Assembly (NCBI GenBank): GCA_905116865.2 | Contig: CAJHNH020007002.1 | Location: 306,001-370,000 of the forward strand | Source of the DNA: Candidula unifasciata | Lineage: Eukaryota > Mollusca > Gastropoda > Stylommatophora > Geomitridae | Direction of reading: 5' to 3' | Length of the DNA: 64,000 bases | Shown: positions 11,430-23,500 of the stretch, in pieces | How positions within the stretch are numbered: the stretch's first letter is position 1 | Layout of the letters: each line of letters starts with the position of its first letter | Notes under the pieces: model-generated | Database searches by the model: none | Told to the model about the DNA's origin: nothing | The model's input: the letters and a program-made list of their open reading frames with translations, nothing else | Made by a program: the position numbers and the translations under genes

Positions 11430-12420
11430 CAAGCATGACATTACTAAGGTTGTCATCACACTTGGGAAATACTGCAGGGATCAGATTCTCGCAGCCGTAG
11501 ACACAGAGATAAGGGCACTGATAGATCAGCATTTACCCACAGAATACATCATTGTCTACACGGATGAGAAGGACCTGTTCAGCGCGGATCAAGGTCAGCA
11601 TGGGCATACACAGCACAAAGGATGAGAGAAACAATAAAAGAGGACAGTGGCGCTTACCATACAATTACGTCAATCGTGACCATGGAGATAGCCTCTGCTT
11701 CTAGAGCACTAGCACAGGAAACAGAGCAAACAGCCACACATGCAGTAATTGTATCAGACTCCGTGAATATGCTTTAGAAGATAGCAACAGGCGGTATGCG
11801 CTCTGAATTAGTAGAAAGCATTTGAAAATCGCACCCAACTTCCTTCATCTGGATCTACCCAGCTTGTTGTGCTGGCGTAAAGGGTAACGAACGAGCGAAC
11901 TAATGGCGAGCAGTTCACCACCTGTGGGAAGAAGCATGGGCGGAGAAGATATTATCAACCCTGTACGGGCTGGGTTAGTGGATAATGACAAATCTCTGAC
12001 ACTAAATCGATTCGTGACATGAGAGTAAAGCATAGGGAGGCACGTCTATGCCGTCTTCGAGGCCGAGATAAGAAACCTTATAACCAGCCTCTCATGTGAA
12101 CACAGGGATCTGCAATCTCGCCTGTGTTCTTTAACGTGTATACGAGCATGATAAGGCAGACGGGGTTAGTGCCTTGTTGGAAAGCGTGTACAGTTCGGAG
12201 GAGCAGATGGATCACCACAGTCTGGTGAGATTGATGCAGGGGGGAGTTATGAGAAGTTCTGGCAGATGCTCGAGGATCAGATGAAAGGCAAGACGGACGT
12301 TTAATCAGAATGCTACTGGCACCATTAGTATCGGAACTCTTCACTGGCTGCTGAAGATGGGAATGGAGCGCTTATGGGAATGCCCCAAGTGCTGTGATGT
12401 CCATTCTTGAATCAAATCAA
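11430..12420 (+). mobile_element. LINE F fragment (RNase H and C-terminal tail)
   Basis: Plus-strand frames read EYIIVYTDEKDLFSADQG (the YTDGS-like RNase H strand), then TITSIVTMEIASASRALAQE, VIVSDSVNML and AGVKGNERAN (the GNERAD motif). A tail follows up to the 'gctgctgaagatgggaatgg' block shared with 18105-18290 and 25455. At least five stops or frameshifts make it a pseudo-copy. Confidence 0.8.
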
Positions 12421-12439
12421 ATCATAGCCTCATTTTAAA

Positions 12440-12716
12440 AGTCATGTCATACATCATTCATTCTTTTGCTGTCATAGGGCAGCCACATGTTAACTTTCAT
12501 TCATACAACATTAATACTTTTGCTGTCACAGTACAGCTAATGTTAACTGCCCTGTCATACAACATTCATACTTTTACTGTCACAGAGCAGCTACATGTTA
12601 ACTGTTTTGTCATACAACATTCATACAGCTACCTGTTAACTGTTATGTCATACAACATTCATACTTTTACTGTCATAGAGCAGCCATATGTAAACTGTCA
12701 TTCATTTAACATTTCA
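12440..12716. repeat. ~55-bp tandem repeat, about 5 units
   Basis: The repeated unit carries 'gtcatacaacattcatactt' then 'ttactgtcacagagcagcta'. The units are degenerate. The 91-codon open frame across it is a by-product of the repeat. Confidence 0.85.
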
Positions 12717-12724
12717 TAGAGGGG

Positions 12725-13030
12725 AGTCGCAGTTTGCATCCCACAGGTGTGTTCCGTGTTGTTGTTAGTCCGTGTTGCCTACTCGCTGCAGCCCATGGTT
12801 GGTGTTCAAAACCAGGCGGCACCCGGGGTTCACCCAGCCTCTAGGAAATGGGTACCAAAGTTGACACTCTGGGGTAAATGGAGGAACGTTACTGTAGCTA
12901 CAGAGTTACGGCGACACAGGTAGACAATTCTTATCAGCTGTTCATACTGGTGGCAGAGCACTTATAGTTTATAACCGTGTGCAATGACGCTGGTTCACAT
13001 CTCCCGACTTTACCTTTTACCTTAAATTGA
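12725..13030 (+). repeat. Element E, copy 1
   Basis: A ~300-bp unit with 'cacccagcctctaggaaatg', 'ctgtagctacagagttacgg' and 'cttatcagctgttcatactg'. An inverted, less decayed copy lies at 39472-39770, whose outer end retains a tRNA-like segment ('cctcttatcgactgcgctaa'). Confidence 0.8.
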
Positions 13031-13084
13031 TCAGCATTTACACCCATTAGATATTGTCATTTACACAGATGGGTGTTTGAAGTT

Positions 13085-13475
13085 CTTCTTTTTCGTGTTC
13101 ACCAGCTGTATACCCTGGCGGAAAGTTCTAGTTGTTCATCCACTTCTGGACTGCAGTCATAGTTAGTTAGTTAACTATAACCTGATAATCTCTTCTTCTT
13201 TGTTGTGTTCACCGGCTGTAAACTCCGGCAAAAAGTTCTGGTTGTTCATCCACCTCTAGACTTTAGACTTGTTCCAGAACCTGAGTGTTGCGTGCACAGC
13301 CATTTTACAGATCTGACTTATCTGTATCAGACTGTTGGTTCCTTGCCTCTCAGGCAGATGCACTTTGACTTCTAAGGAAACCCCAATTAGTCAACTCTTA
13401 CGACATGCTTACTGGGGAGGCAGTGGGTCTGTTCTTGTTTTCCCCATAATGGAGCCCTGGAACGCACACACCTGT
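13085..13475 (-). repeat. SINE A: fragment plus near-complete copy
   Basis: A fragment (13085-13160) and a longer copy (13190-13475) in the same orientation. The order on the plus strand is (ttc)n, 'gtgttcaccggctgtaaact', 'aaaagttctggttgttcatc', 'cttgttccagaacctgagtg', 'ttccttgcctctcaggcaga', 'cgacatgctt' and 'gaggcagtgggtct'. No feature is seen in 13500-13750. Confidence 0.85.
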
Positions 13476-13759
13476 GTCACCTGATAATAATCTGCTAGTA
13501 TGCACAAACAGACACAAGAGCTAGTATCATCAACTACTTTTATTTAGCCTCAAAAATAACATCAACAGTCCCCACAATTACATGCAAATAAATAATCAAG
13601 TCTTTCTAAGCCCGAAAGAAACAATACAACTGCTGACAATTTATATAAAAGTCATTACTGGCACAGTGTCATGGCACATTTCATTAACAATAATTATAGC
13701 TAAGAGACACAGGTCAGAATCAAACAAAATCAACATGTCACATAAAAGGGTCAAAATCC

Positions 13760-13960
13760 GCTAGTTAGGTTTGTGAGCACACTTTGTGATTTTAAGATAC
13801 CTGGTTTGATTCTAATTGCAGTCGATTTAGCAGCATACCGATGTGAATTAATTTTGACAATGATATCAAGAGCCGAACGTTCAGACAGCAATGGCAAAGC
13901 TTCTGAGTGTAATATTACCTAGTAAAATCTCAAAGAACTGAGAAAAAAATTTGCAGGCTT
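13760..13960 (+). repeat. tRNA-derived SINE K, degenerate copy
   Basis: It shares 'tgatatcaagagccgaacgt' and 'cagacagcaatggcaaagct' with the better copy at 33975-34203, which has a clear tRNA-like head. Confidence 0.6.
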
Positions 13961-13966
13961 GATTCT

Positions 13967-14157
13967 CAGGTTCTCAACCTTCCGAATGGCACAACCCTTT
14001 AATACAGTTCCTCATGTTGTGGCGACCCACCAATCATATTATTTTCATCGCTACTTCACAATTTCAGTGATTATATGTTTTCAAATGGTCTTAGGTGACC
14101 CCTGTGAAAGAGTCGTTTGACAAAAAAGGGTCGCGACTCATAGGTTGAGAATCCCTG
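13967..14157. mobile_element. SPIN-like hAT MITE
   Basis: The ends are 'caggttctcaacctt' and 'aggttgagaatccctg'. Internal blocks are 'cctttaatacagttcctcat', 'gttgtggcgacccacc', 'tggtcttaggtgacccctgt', 'gaaagagtcgtttgac' and 'gggtcgcgactcataggttg'. In this order they match my recollection of the SPACE INVADERS (SPIN) hAT non-autonomous element. The copy is diverged, and no clean 8-bp target duplication is visible. Confidence 0.82.
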
Positions 14158-14165
14158 ATGTAAAG

Positions 14166-14539
14166 CATTGGTTTTCAACCTTTTTTTTAGGTGGTGACTC
14201 TCCTTGAATATTTGGCCAGCCGCAAGCCCCTTCATCTACTTGAAGGGGGAAAAATGTATTAAAAAGAGTAGAAGAAAACAAATTGCAAGCACTATCAACA
14301 AGAACTTGGAGAAAAACATCAATATAAATAATAGTATCCAATAACATAGTCCTTGGATGTTTGTTTTACATATTTTTTAAAAACATTTTATTTATAATGA
14401 AACAGATTTCCTTTGGTATAACACAGATTATTACATGTACATATGAGGTCAATTTCAAAACTTCTGGACTCTTCTCTAGATTTCTAAACTTCCCTGTGCC
14501 CCCCTCCCCCCTCACATCTTACCAGGTTGAAAACCACTG
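14166..14539. mobile_element. Second hAT-like non-autonomous element
   Basis: Left end 'cattggttttcaacctt', right end 'ccaggttgaaaaccactg', forming imperfect terminal inverted repeats. The flanks carry tgtaaag on the left and tgtaaga on the right, close to an 8-bp target duplication. No transposase frame is present in its 374 bp. Confidence 0.7.
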
Positions 14540-14799
14540 CTGTAAGATTTCATTAATTACATACAAAAGGGTAAAGTAAATAGCATTTCTGACATCATGA
14601 AGTATATTAGGTATATGGTGAAAGCTCCAAAGTTTAAGATACATCTCTAACCAATTGGTGATATGGTGAATCTCATGTTTGCTGCATTTACTTCCCAGTA
14701 ATTTTCCTAATACCCATGTAGGTAGGCGCTCTAGCTACAGTGGCTCCCACCACATGGGGTAGTAAGAGAGCAAACCACAACACAATTGACAACTGTTAT

Positions 14800-14885
14800 T
14801 TTCTTCTTCTTCTTCGCGTTCACCAGCTGTACACTCTGGCGGAAAGTTCTGGTTGCTCGTCCACTACTGAACTGCAGTCCTTCTC
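14800..14885 (-). repeat. SINE A tail fragment
   Basis: Plus strand: (ttc)n, 'gcgttcaccagctgtacact', 'ctggcggaaagttctggttg', then loss of homology after 'tccactactgaactgcagtc'. Between 14886 and 15822 nothing further is recognised. Confidence 0.75.
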
Positions 14886-15823
14886 TCTTTTTTAAAATAT
14901 TTTAAAAAAATCTTTTATATATCTCCTCTGGTCAATATCTTCCTCTTCACATACCATCAAACAGCAGCTTGAAGATATCTTACGAAAGTAGCGGCAACTT
15001 GATTCATTCACAGAGTTGGTTCTCAGAAGGTGCATCGGTGGGTAAGAATGGTTTTTCTTTGTTTCTCACATGCTAGTCACTTTTATTGCAAATTTTTAGC
15101 CATTTGTTTTCGTCTTCTTCTTCTCTTTCTCCAGCTAACTCAGTAAAGTTTTCAACAAAGGGGTAGGGCTTCGGGTTGACTTGTGCTCTTTGTAATGAGG
15201 TGTGTAAGCTAGTCATCATTTCTTTAAGGTTGTTCTTGATACTGCTGCAGTATCATCAGTGTCATCTTCCCTTTGCTCTGAGCTCATCTATTTCTTCAAC
15301 ACTGCTCCATATCATATGATATCATGTTACCAATTTTAGTTATATTAAACTAAACAAGTGTTTTTTTCAGCTGGTTATGTCCTGTGCAGTCTAAAGATAG
15401 GTACTTATTCAATACCTTTAACAAGAATGACTCAGTCTGCTTGCTGCACCAGGGTGTTACGATGGCATGTGATTAAAAAAATCAGCAAGGACATACTCCT
15501 GAAAGGTTTGAGGAAGTGGCTGCTATCCAGCTGATGTCAAAAGTCAATTAATCAGAAATATGACTAGGAAACTCAATCGAGGAAAGACACAAAAAGATAA
15601 AAACAAACACTTGACCAAAATTCTTTGTTAATTAAAAAAAAAAAAACAAATACTTGGCTGAAAATAGAAGTATCCCAATTCCTAAATGGTTCTGCAGACG
15701 TCATAATGAAATATAACAGACTGAAAATATAAAACTGACTCTCTAGGAAACGAAACAAGACAGAAATATGTGAACACGGGTATTATGAAATTACAAACTG
15801 CAGCGGTAACTCCTAAGCAACTG

Positions 15824-17177
15824 ACACTGACAAGATGAAAGGAAGCCATCCCCCCCCCCAGGCCACTGATGACAAGATGAAAGGAAGCCATACCCCTTGG
15901 CCACTGACGACAAGTTGAAAGGAAGCCATCCCCCCCAGACCACTGATGACAAGATGAAAGGAAGCCATCCCCCTAGACCACTGACGACAAGATGAAAGGA
16001 AGCCATCCCCCCAGGCCACTGATGACAAGATGAAAGGAAGCCCTCCCCCCAGGCCACTGACGACAAGATGAAAGGAAGCCATCCCCCTAGACCACTGACG
16101 ACAAGATGAAAGGAAGCCATCCCCCCAGGCCAATGTCGACAAGATGAAAGGAAGCCATCCCCCCAGACCACTGACGACAAGATGAAAGGAAGCCATCCCC
16201 CCAGGCCACTGAGGACAAGATGAAAGGAAGCCATCCCCCAGGCCAATGTCGACAAGATGAAAGGAAGCCATCCCCCAGGCCAATGTCGACAAGATGAAAG
16301 GAAGCCCTCCCCCAGGCCACTGACGATAAGATGAAAGGAAGCCACCCCCCCCCCCCCACCCCCCACCCCCAGGCCACTGATGACAAGATGAAAGGAAGCC
16401 CTCCCCCCAGACCACTGACGACAAGATGAAAGGAAGCCATCCCCCCCAGACCACTGACGACAAGATGAAAGGAGCCATCCCCCCAGACCACTGACGACAA
16501 GATGAAAGGAAGCCATCCCCCCCAGACCACTGACGACAAGATGAAAGGAAGCCATCCCCCCCAGACCACTGACGACAAGATGAAAGGAAGCCATCCCCCC
16601 AGGCCACTGAGGACAAGATGAAAGGAAGCCATCCCCAGGCCAATGTCGACAAGATGAAAGGAAGCCATCACCCAGGCCAATGTCGACAAGATGAAAGGAA
16701 GCCATCCCCCAGGCCACTGACGACAAGATGAAAGGAAGCCCACCCCCCCCCCCCAGGCCACTGATGACAAGATGAAAGGAAGCCCCCTCCCAGGCCACTG
16801 ATGACAAGATGAAAGGAAGCCCTCCCCCAGGCCACTGACGACAAGATGAAAGGAAGCCACCCCCCCCCCCCCCAGGCCACTGATGACAAGATGAAAGGAA
16901 GCCCCCCTCCCAGGCCACTGACGACAAGATGAAAGGAAGCCCCCCTCCCTGGCCACTGATGACAAGATGAAAGGAAGCCATCCCCCAGGCCACTGACGAC
17001 AAGATGAAAGGAAGCCACCCCCCCCCCCCCCCTAGGCCACTGATGACAAGATGAAAGGAAGCCCCCCTCCCCGGCCACTGATGACAAGATGAGAGGAAGC
17101 CATCCCCCAGGCCAATGTCGACAAGATGGAAGGAAGCCACCCCCCTAGGCCAATGACGACAAGATGAAAGGAAGCCA
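15824..17177. repeat. ~38-bp C-rich minisatellite, about 35 units
   Basis: The unit is 'ccactgacgacaagatgaaa' + 'ggaagccat' + a C-run of 4 to 15. The average period is about 38.6 bp. Length differences lie almost wholly in the C-run. Open frames of 449, 292, 279 and 139 codons on the minus strand are artefacts of stop-free repeats: they occur in more than one frame and have no start context or homology. Confidence 0.97.
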
Positions 17178-17309
17178 GATACTGATTCCTGCTAGACCGA
17201 TATTGCCTAATCTGTAAAAAACAATATAATTCCAGAAAGAGCTGTTTTACCTACTGTAGCTTTGCTGTTAAATGCATAGGGATGAGTTTGGCAGCCAAGT
17301 TAAGGATAT

Positions 17310-17525
17310 TCATTTCCCATGTGGGTTCAAAGGTCCCATTTTGAGAGAGAAAAAATAGACCTATCACTCCCCCTAACAAGGGTGTCATAAAAGATGACTA
17401 GCAGTGGTTTGCTGAAACTGGGATGTGTTAGGCAAAAAAGCGCAGATATCACAGCCTAGCTGTAAAGCACAACACAATAGGCTGTTTAGAGGCCAAAGGC
17501 AGAAAAAAAAGAGGATATCTATGAG
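17310..17525 (+). repeat. SINE A2 copy
   Basis: Head 'cccatgtgggttcaaaggtc', then 'tttgctgaaactgggatgtg', 'cacagcctagctgtaaagca'. It shares its head with SINE A but has a different 3-prime half. From 17525 to 18100 the sequence is AT-rich without recognised features. Confidence 0.75.
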
Positions 17526-18104
17526 ATATAACAATATAAATTGCTGTATCTGACAATATAAACAAAGGACCACCCAGGACCAAGAATAAATACAGAACTA
17601 TCATACTTTGTGATCAGTATGTGTGTGATGCGTATGAGCATATGAAAGAATCTATGTATGTGGGTGTAAACATATATATAAGTGTGTGAATATTTGTAAA
17701 TAGCAAATGCATTATGAATTAAACATAGTCGTTTTCCTAGCATAGAAACACACATATTGCACACTACTAACTAATCATACCCACGAAGAAATAGAGCTTT
17801 AAATCAATAAAAAATGAGGTAATTAATCTCACTTAGCATCTAACAGCCAACAATAAAAATCAAAGTAAAAAACAAAGGCTGCCCATAACGTCCGCCTGAT
17901 TATCAAATGGATATCTAGTCTACAGAAATCAACCAAATAAATAAAACATGATGAAAACACACAAATGCTTAACTCTGAATGCCAGAGCTGTAAATTTCAA
18001 CAATAAATTAATGCAAACGTAAAAACCGAGACAATTCAACGTAAAAACAAAACTGAGACATGTATATGTTGTAGTTATCGTTCTACCTGCTTGTGGTTTA
18101 TAGG

Positions 18105-18290
18105 TGTTGAGTTAATTCAAGGACCGCCATCACAGCATTCAGGGCATTCCTATAAGCACCTTGTCCCCATCTTCAGCAGCCAGCGCAGAGTTCCAATACC
18201 AATGGCACCAGAAGCAGTCTGATTGTATGTCCGTCTTGCTTTTCCTCTAAGCGTCAGTTGGAATGCTAACTTGCCAGACTTAGGATCTCA
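18105..18290 (-). mobile_element. LINE F 3-prime fragment
   Basis: Plus strand 'ccccatcttcagcagccagc' and 'gtatgtccgtcttgcttttc' match the LINE F tail seen in forward orientation near 12290-12400. Confidence 0.55.
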
Positions 18291-18384
18291 ACAGAGTACA
18301 TGTTACAGTTGTCTTGGGTCCTGGTGTAATGAGATCAGTTAGATTGCTTGCCAGCTCTTCTCATAAAATTACCTGGTTGCCATC

Positions 18385-18580
18385 TTGTGAGTCTGGAGGA
18401 CCTAGGAACAAGAATCCTACCACTAACATGGAATCTGGGTCACTATATCAGTAGGAAGTGAACCTAGCTTCAGTCCCATCTAGCGAGTCTGGATGACATG
18501 GGAACAAGAATCCTACCACTAACGTGGAATCTGGATCAGTACATCAGTAGGTAAGTGAACCTAGCTTCAGTCTCATCTGC
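18385..18580. repeat. 96-bp tandem duplication
   Basis: Two adjacent copies starting 'gagtctgga' (18391 and 18487), each containing 'aacaagaatcctaccactaa' and 'gtgaacctagcttcagt'. Confidence 0.9.
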
Positions 18581-18599
18581 ACAGAAAACACTAGTCAGC

Positions 18600-19225
18600 A
18601 ACCAAAATGCACCATAAATAAAAATTGCTGATCTTAACTAACTCTTGTATGCTGAAAACAAAAACCACACTATGTTAACTGGCTCTAGTTTGCTACCAGT
18701 TTATTTAATTATGGTCAGTTTATATATATGACACAACTGTTATGGGCGATTGCATAATTTATGTATAATAACCAATAACAATTTGACCAGAAGTTTATGA
18801 TGCAAACCTACCTATGATTACATCACCTTCATGCATAAATATCTTATCTCTGATAAAATTTTGCCATTAGTTAGTGAAACTGCCCCTATCAAAAATATTG
18901 TCATTATAAATGTCTAGGACATATGTGAACAGCCCTAATCAGAAATATGGAATTACAAATATTCTAAAAGGTTACTAACTGGGAAATTTCCCAATTGTAA
19001 CATGCATTGCACATTCACCAAGCAAAAATTGTACAAGAAAAAATGAAAGGGGTGTAGTGGTAAATATGTAAGCAAAGAGAAAAGCATAAAAACTGTAATA
19101 ACATATAATTTCCCTTGTACACTTTGTGCAGTCTACCAGAGACAAATAGGCGTCACCACAACCATACTACATTAGATAAAACACTGATCAAATATATTTA
19201 ACTATTGTTTTATAAGGTGACAGAG
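18600..19225 (-). other. Probable 3-prime UTR of DYNC1I
   Basis: This is AT-rich sequence immediately after the stop codon with no recognised repeat. The first AATAAA hexamer read on the minus strand is at 18700-18705, about 520 nt past the stop. That makes it a candidate poly(A) signal. No transcript evidence is available. Confidence 0.35.
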
Positions 19226-19351
19226 TTATCTAGCAGGGGCTGCCTCTTTTGCCAGGGTCGAGTCCTCTTCCCTCTCCGCTGCATGTTGTTTCATGTCTTG
19301 CAGTGCGTGGACAAAGTTCGACCACTCGTCAGACTTAGGGTTTGCAATGTG
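19226..19351 (-). CDS. DYNC1I: DYNC1I terminal coding exon 15 (C-terminal tail and stop)
   Basis: The acceptor is TTTATTTCACCAG|CACAT. It encodes [20 protein letters not shown] then a charged tail ending EAAPAR and TAA. The DEWSNF motif corresponds to the DEWARF motif at the end of vertebrate intermediate chains. Confidence 0.95.
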   Translation of the reverse strand, partial: HIANPKSDEWSNFVHALQDMKQHAAEREEDSTLAKEAAPAR

Positions 19352-20519
19352 CTGGTGAAATAAAATTAACGAATTCACTAGAGAAGTTCAAATCAAAATA
19401 TTGTTTTTAAAAAAAAGTAGGCATTATATTTCTACAAAATATATACTGTCTCAGGGATAAGTACCTGCTGTGTGTGGGACATATTTTCAATCTGTAAAAC
19501 AGATTTTGTACACGATCAACACATTAAATAATCCTCCTTGAGTGGGTGCGAGGGCTCTAGGCAACAACAACAACAACAAATAACAGATGCACAGCCCAAC
19601 AATAAGCATGTTGTAAAAAGAAAACAAAATAAGGATTTGCTGATACCGAATGTGTTTGGCTGAAAGGTATGGATATCACAGCATAGTTTGTTCTCCTTTT
19701 TTAGCATTCACCGGCTGTAAACTCTGGCCAAAAGTTCTGGTTCTTTGTTCACTTTTGGAGTTTGGTCTTGTTCCAGAACCTGAGTTTACATGCAAATAAG
19801 CTTTACAGATCTAGCTTATCTATATGCAGACTGTTGGTTCCTAGCCTCTAAAGCAGATGTACTCCATTTTGAAAGGAAACATCTATTCTTCTTTTTTGCG
19901 TTCACTGACTGCAAACTCTGGTGGAAAGTTTTGGCTCTTTGTCCCCTTTTGAAGTGTGGTATTGTTCCAGAACCTGAGTTTTGTGTGCAATTTCATATCA
20001 CAGATTTGGCTTATCTGTATGCAGACTGCTGGTTCCTTGCCTCTCAGGCACACGCATTCCAACTTTGAAGGAAACATTCCCAATTAGTCAACCTTTGCCA
20101 CATACATTTAAGAGGGCATAGGATCCATTCTTTTTTAACCTCAAAAATGGGGGGCCATCCAGGGACCCACACTAAGACCACAACATAGCTGTAACCACAA
20201 ACAGCCTGCCAACCGAGCTTCTCTAAAGGGCTGATGCAGAAGAAGAAGAAAAGATAACCCATCAGCTACAACGTGACAATCAGCAAAGACTAGGCAGCAC
20301 AGTATATACCTCTCCCACATCGTACACATGAATGCGGCCATTATTGTCTCCAACACTGATGTGGTGCCCAGTTTCATGCCATCTGCACTGGTTCAGTGCT
20401 GGTTTCCCATCAATAACAATGGAAGCGGTTGGCACCTGAAACACACGGAACAAAATATATATGTCTGATCTGTTTACATACAAATATATACACACATATA
20501 TATGCATACATTGTTGAAC

Positions 20520-20590
<71 letters not shown>

Positions 20591-23500
20591 TAGATAGATA
20601 GATATATAATAGTTCAACAGAGTATGCATATTGTTTGTTATGTATAACTTATGGCAGAAATAACATTTCTTTTATCTCTTATATCATGCAACTTCTACAT
20701 AAGGAAGGATAATAAAATAATAATTGTTATGTGGTTAATACATGCCATCAGGTAATAAATACTCTCCAGTGAGTATTAGCAACTTTATTTTTAAAATACA
20801 TGAGACCCCTTTAAAAAAAAAACACCCAACAGCCATAAGTAAACAATTAGACTCAGTAATTCACATTTTGGAAAAGAAAGGGAAGAAGTTAGTTACAAGA
20901 AGCAGCAAAGAACAGCTTGGGAGAGATGGCTGAGAGATAAAAGGAAGAAGGATATTACATCTCTTCTTTTTATTGTGTACCACTCACCCCTTTGTGGGAT
21001 ACAATTTTTAGTTATTTTGAAGCCCCACCCTGGCTTATGCTGGGGTCCCTAAATTAAGCCAGGCCTGAAATATGGCCTAACGGCTGAACGGGGTTTCTGG
21101 GGCCTCTCAAAAAGTGATCCTCTGCATGGTGGCACTTTGTGTCACCTGGTGTTTATTGTTTGTGTGATGTACTGGTGGGATACAACTTACCTGCATACAT
21201 ACATCTCTTCTAACCTCCACCCTAGAAAAGCAGTAAACAAAAAAAAAAAAAAGGGCAGGGAAAACAATTTACTGGAGGCTAGAGGAAGAGAATCAATAAT
21301 GCTGATCTTTGGGAAATAACTAAATGAATTCTGGTGAATCAAGAGGTGAAGAAAAGTTGCTGGTGTTGGATAGGACACACACTGAGAAAACCTGAGAACA
21401 ATGCAGGGTACAACTAGAATGTCTTTGCACTGGGACCTGTAGGGGCACAGAAATAAAGGCAGACCACAAAATGCATGGAGAAGGGAGCTAGAGAATGAAG
21501 TTAACAAAGATAGGGAGGATAGGTGGCAAGCTGCCACAAGCAATAGCAAAGGATTGGGCGGCCTGGCGTGAGTTGGTTGAGGGCCTATGATCCACTAGCG
21601 CATTAAGGTCAGAAGAACACAAAAACAAAACACAAACACTTCCCCACTGCAGTAAATGGAGAGAAATGCAGTACAGGAGAGAAAACACTGAAAACACATC
21701 TATGTTACCGGGATTCATAAAAGAAGTAAAGTACAGTAACACTCTAATCCACCATCCAAGTTGTGAGAGGCGAGTAGAGAAAACTGGAGTGTCACACTGG
21801 ATACTTCATTTTGTAGAAACATATAGCTGTAAATTCCAGTTACTCTTGAACTCTAAACAGAACTGACAAAGTTACATAAATTATGCATGAGCCAAATAGC
21901 TGTCTCTCAGTGTCTTACTGCAGAACAGACTTCAGAACATGTACTGCGAGACTGTTCTCTTCTGAAGGTGCATTGTAACAACATGTGGCCACACCCAAGT
22001 TGACCTGACTACTAAGCTTTGGGGGGAAATCTGAGAGACCTTGAACTGACATCCCAGTTTATGCCCAACAGTGGATTAAGCACATGACCAGAGATCTCTG
22101 GAGAAGAAGAAGAAATAATCCAGCCAGTGATGAACAAGTTTACAAAGGGAAAGCTTGGGAAATGAGTTGGTGACAGCTTATACTCTACACTGGGCATATG
22201 ACGTTAAACAGAAGAAAGGGATGACAAAGAAACAATGGTGTACAGTAAAAAGGTTAAAGTAAAGTCGATCAATTTCACGGCACCAGGTTTTATCCCATAT
22301 GGCTCAGTCTCTCTCTGCAGAACGGCTAGCTGCCTGTAGAAAGCATCACACAAATCATGAAGTCCATAGCTCCGGCAACAATCATTTTAGGCCTCCATAA
22401 AAACGGCACTAATGAACTACACAACAAAGTCAAGAAACAAACCCATGACCTTCACAGCATGAGGCAAATGGCTTGACCACATTGCCAAGCAGACCTCCTA
22501 TGTGTACAGTTTTCACCAGCAATGTATCTGACCACCCAACAATAAAAAAGTATGTTCTCAAACCTCTGTCTCATTATTAAGGTTCCACAGATCCAGCCGG
22601 CCTTCTCCATCCACGCTGGCAAAGAGGGCGGGGTGTATTGGTGACCACCTGACATCATACACGTAATCATTGTTGTCCTCAAAAGAGTGGATGTAATATG
22701 GTTGCTGTTGAGGAGACAAATTCGGAACACATTTACTCTTATTGCTGTCCAGTTGAGGGGGGGGGGGGGGATGTTTACGCATGCTCGCACAGGTGAAAAC
22801 AGTGTGTGCAAATACACATGCATGCGAACACACATGTGTAAGGTTAATGGTAAAAGACCGTTTTCACAAACTGAAGTTACCGGTGTGGATTACAGGGCAA
22901 CACTACACCACCCCCACCCACTGCATCCAACAAGTTATGTGATAAAAAGCAACTAATTAAGAGTTAGTTAGTTAGTAAGTTAGGGTATCATCATTGCACT
23001 CCGGATATGTCCATAGGTGCTCAGATCCTCCCCTCAGTATGAACCCCAACGTCCGATGGCTAATAGTACCAGTTCTATGCTGATTAACGAGTCTTCTGGT
23101 GTCTCTGGTGTGCGTCTCATTTTTTGCTATGCCGATCTTAATCCCCAAGTCTGCCATTCTGGCGAGTGATGTGGATTCACTGCCCCCAAAATCCTCTATC
23201 CTTCCCATTTCTCTGAGGGCATTAATAATATCAGCATGATCCATAGGCTGACCCTCGGTAGTGATACCGGATCCAGCCAACCTGTCAGCTCTTACATTAC
23301 CATCGACGCCTGCGTATTCCCGGATCCAAAAAAAAAGGTGACTCCATGCACAGTGGACTTCTGTGATGATTAAAGCCATTGTTTTTGCACCGAACCTGCC
23401 TGAACCCTCCGAATCATACTCATTGAATCTAATTAGTAGTGTTTCCTTTGAAGCCAGAGTGCATCTGCCTGAGAGGTGAGGAACCTAAAAGTATGCATTC

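Noticed and set aside
15791..17140. 449-codon minus-strand open frame
   Set aside because: It lies wholly in the ~38-bp minisatellite, overlaps long frames in other phases, and has no homology or transcription signals.
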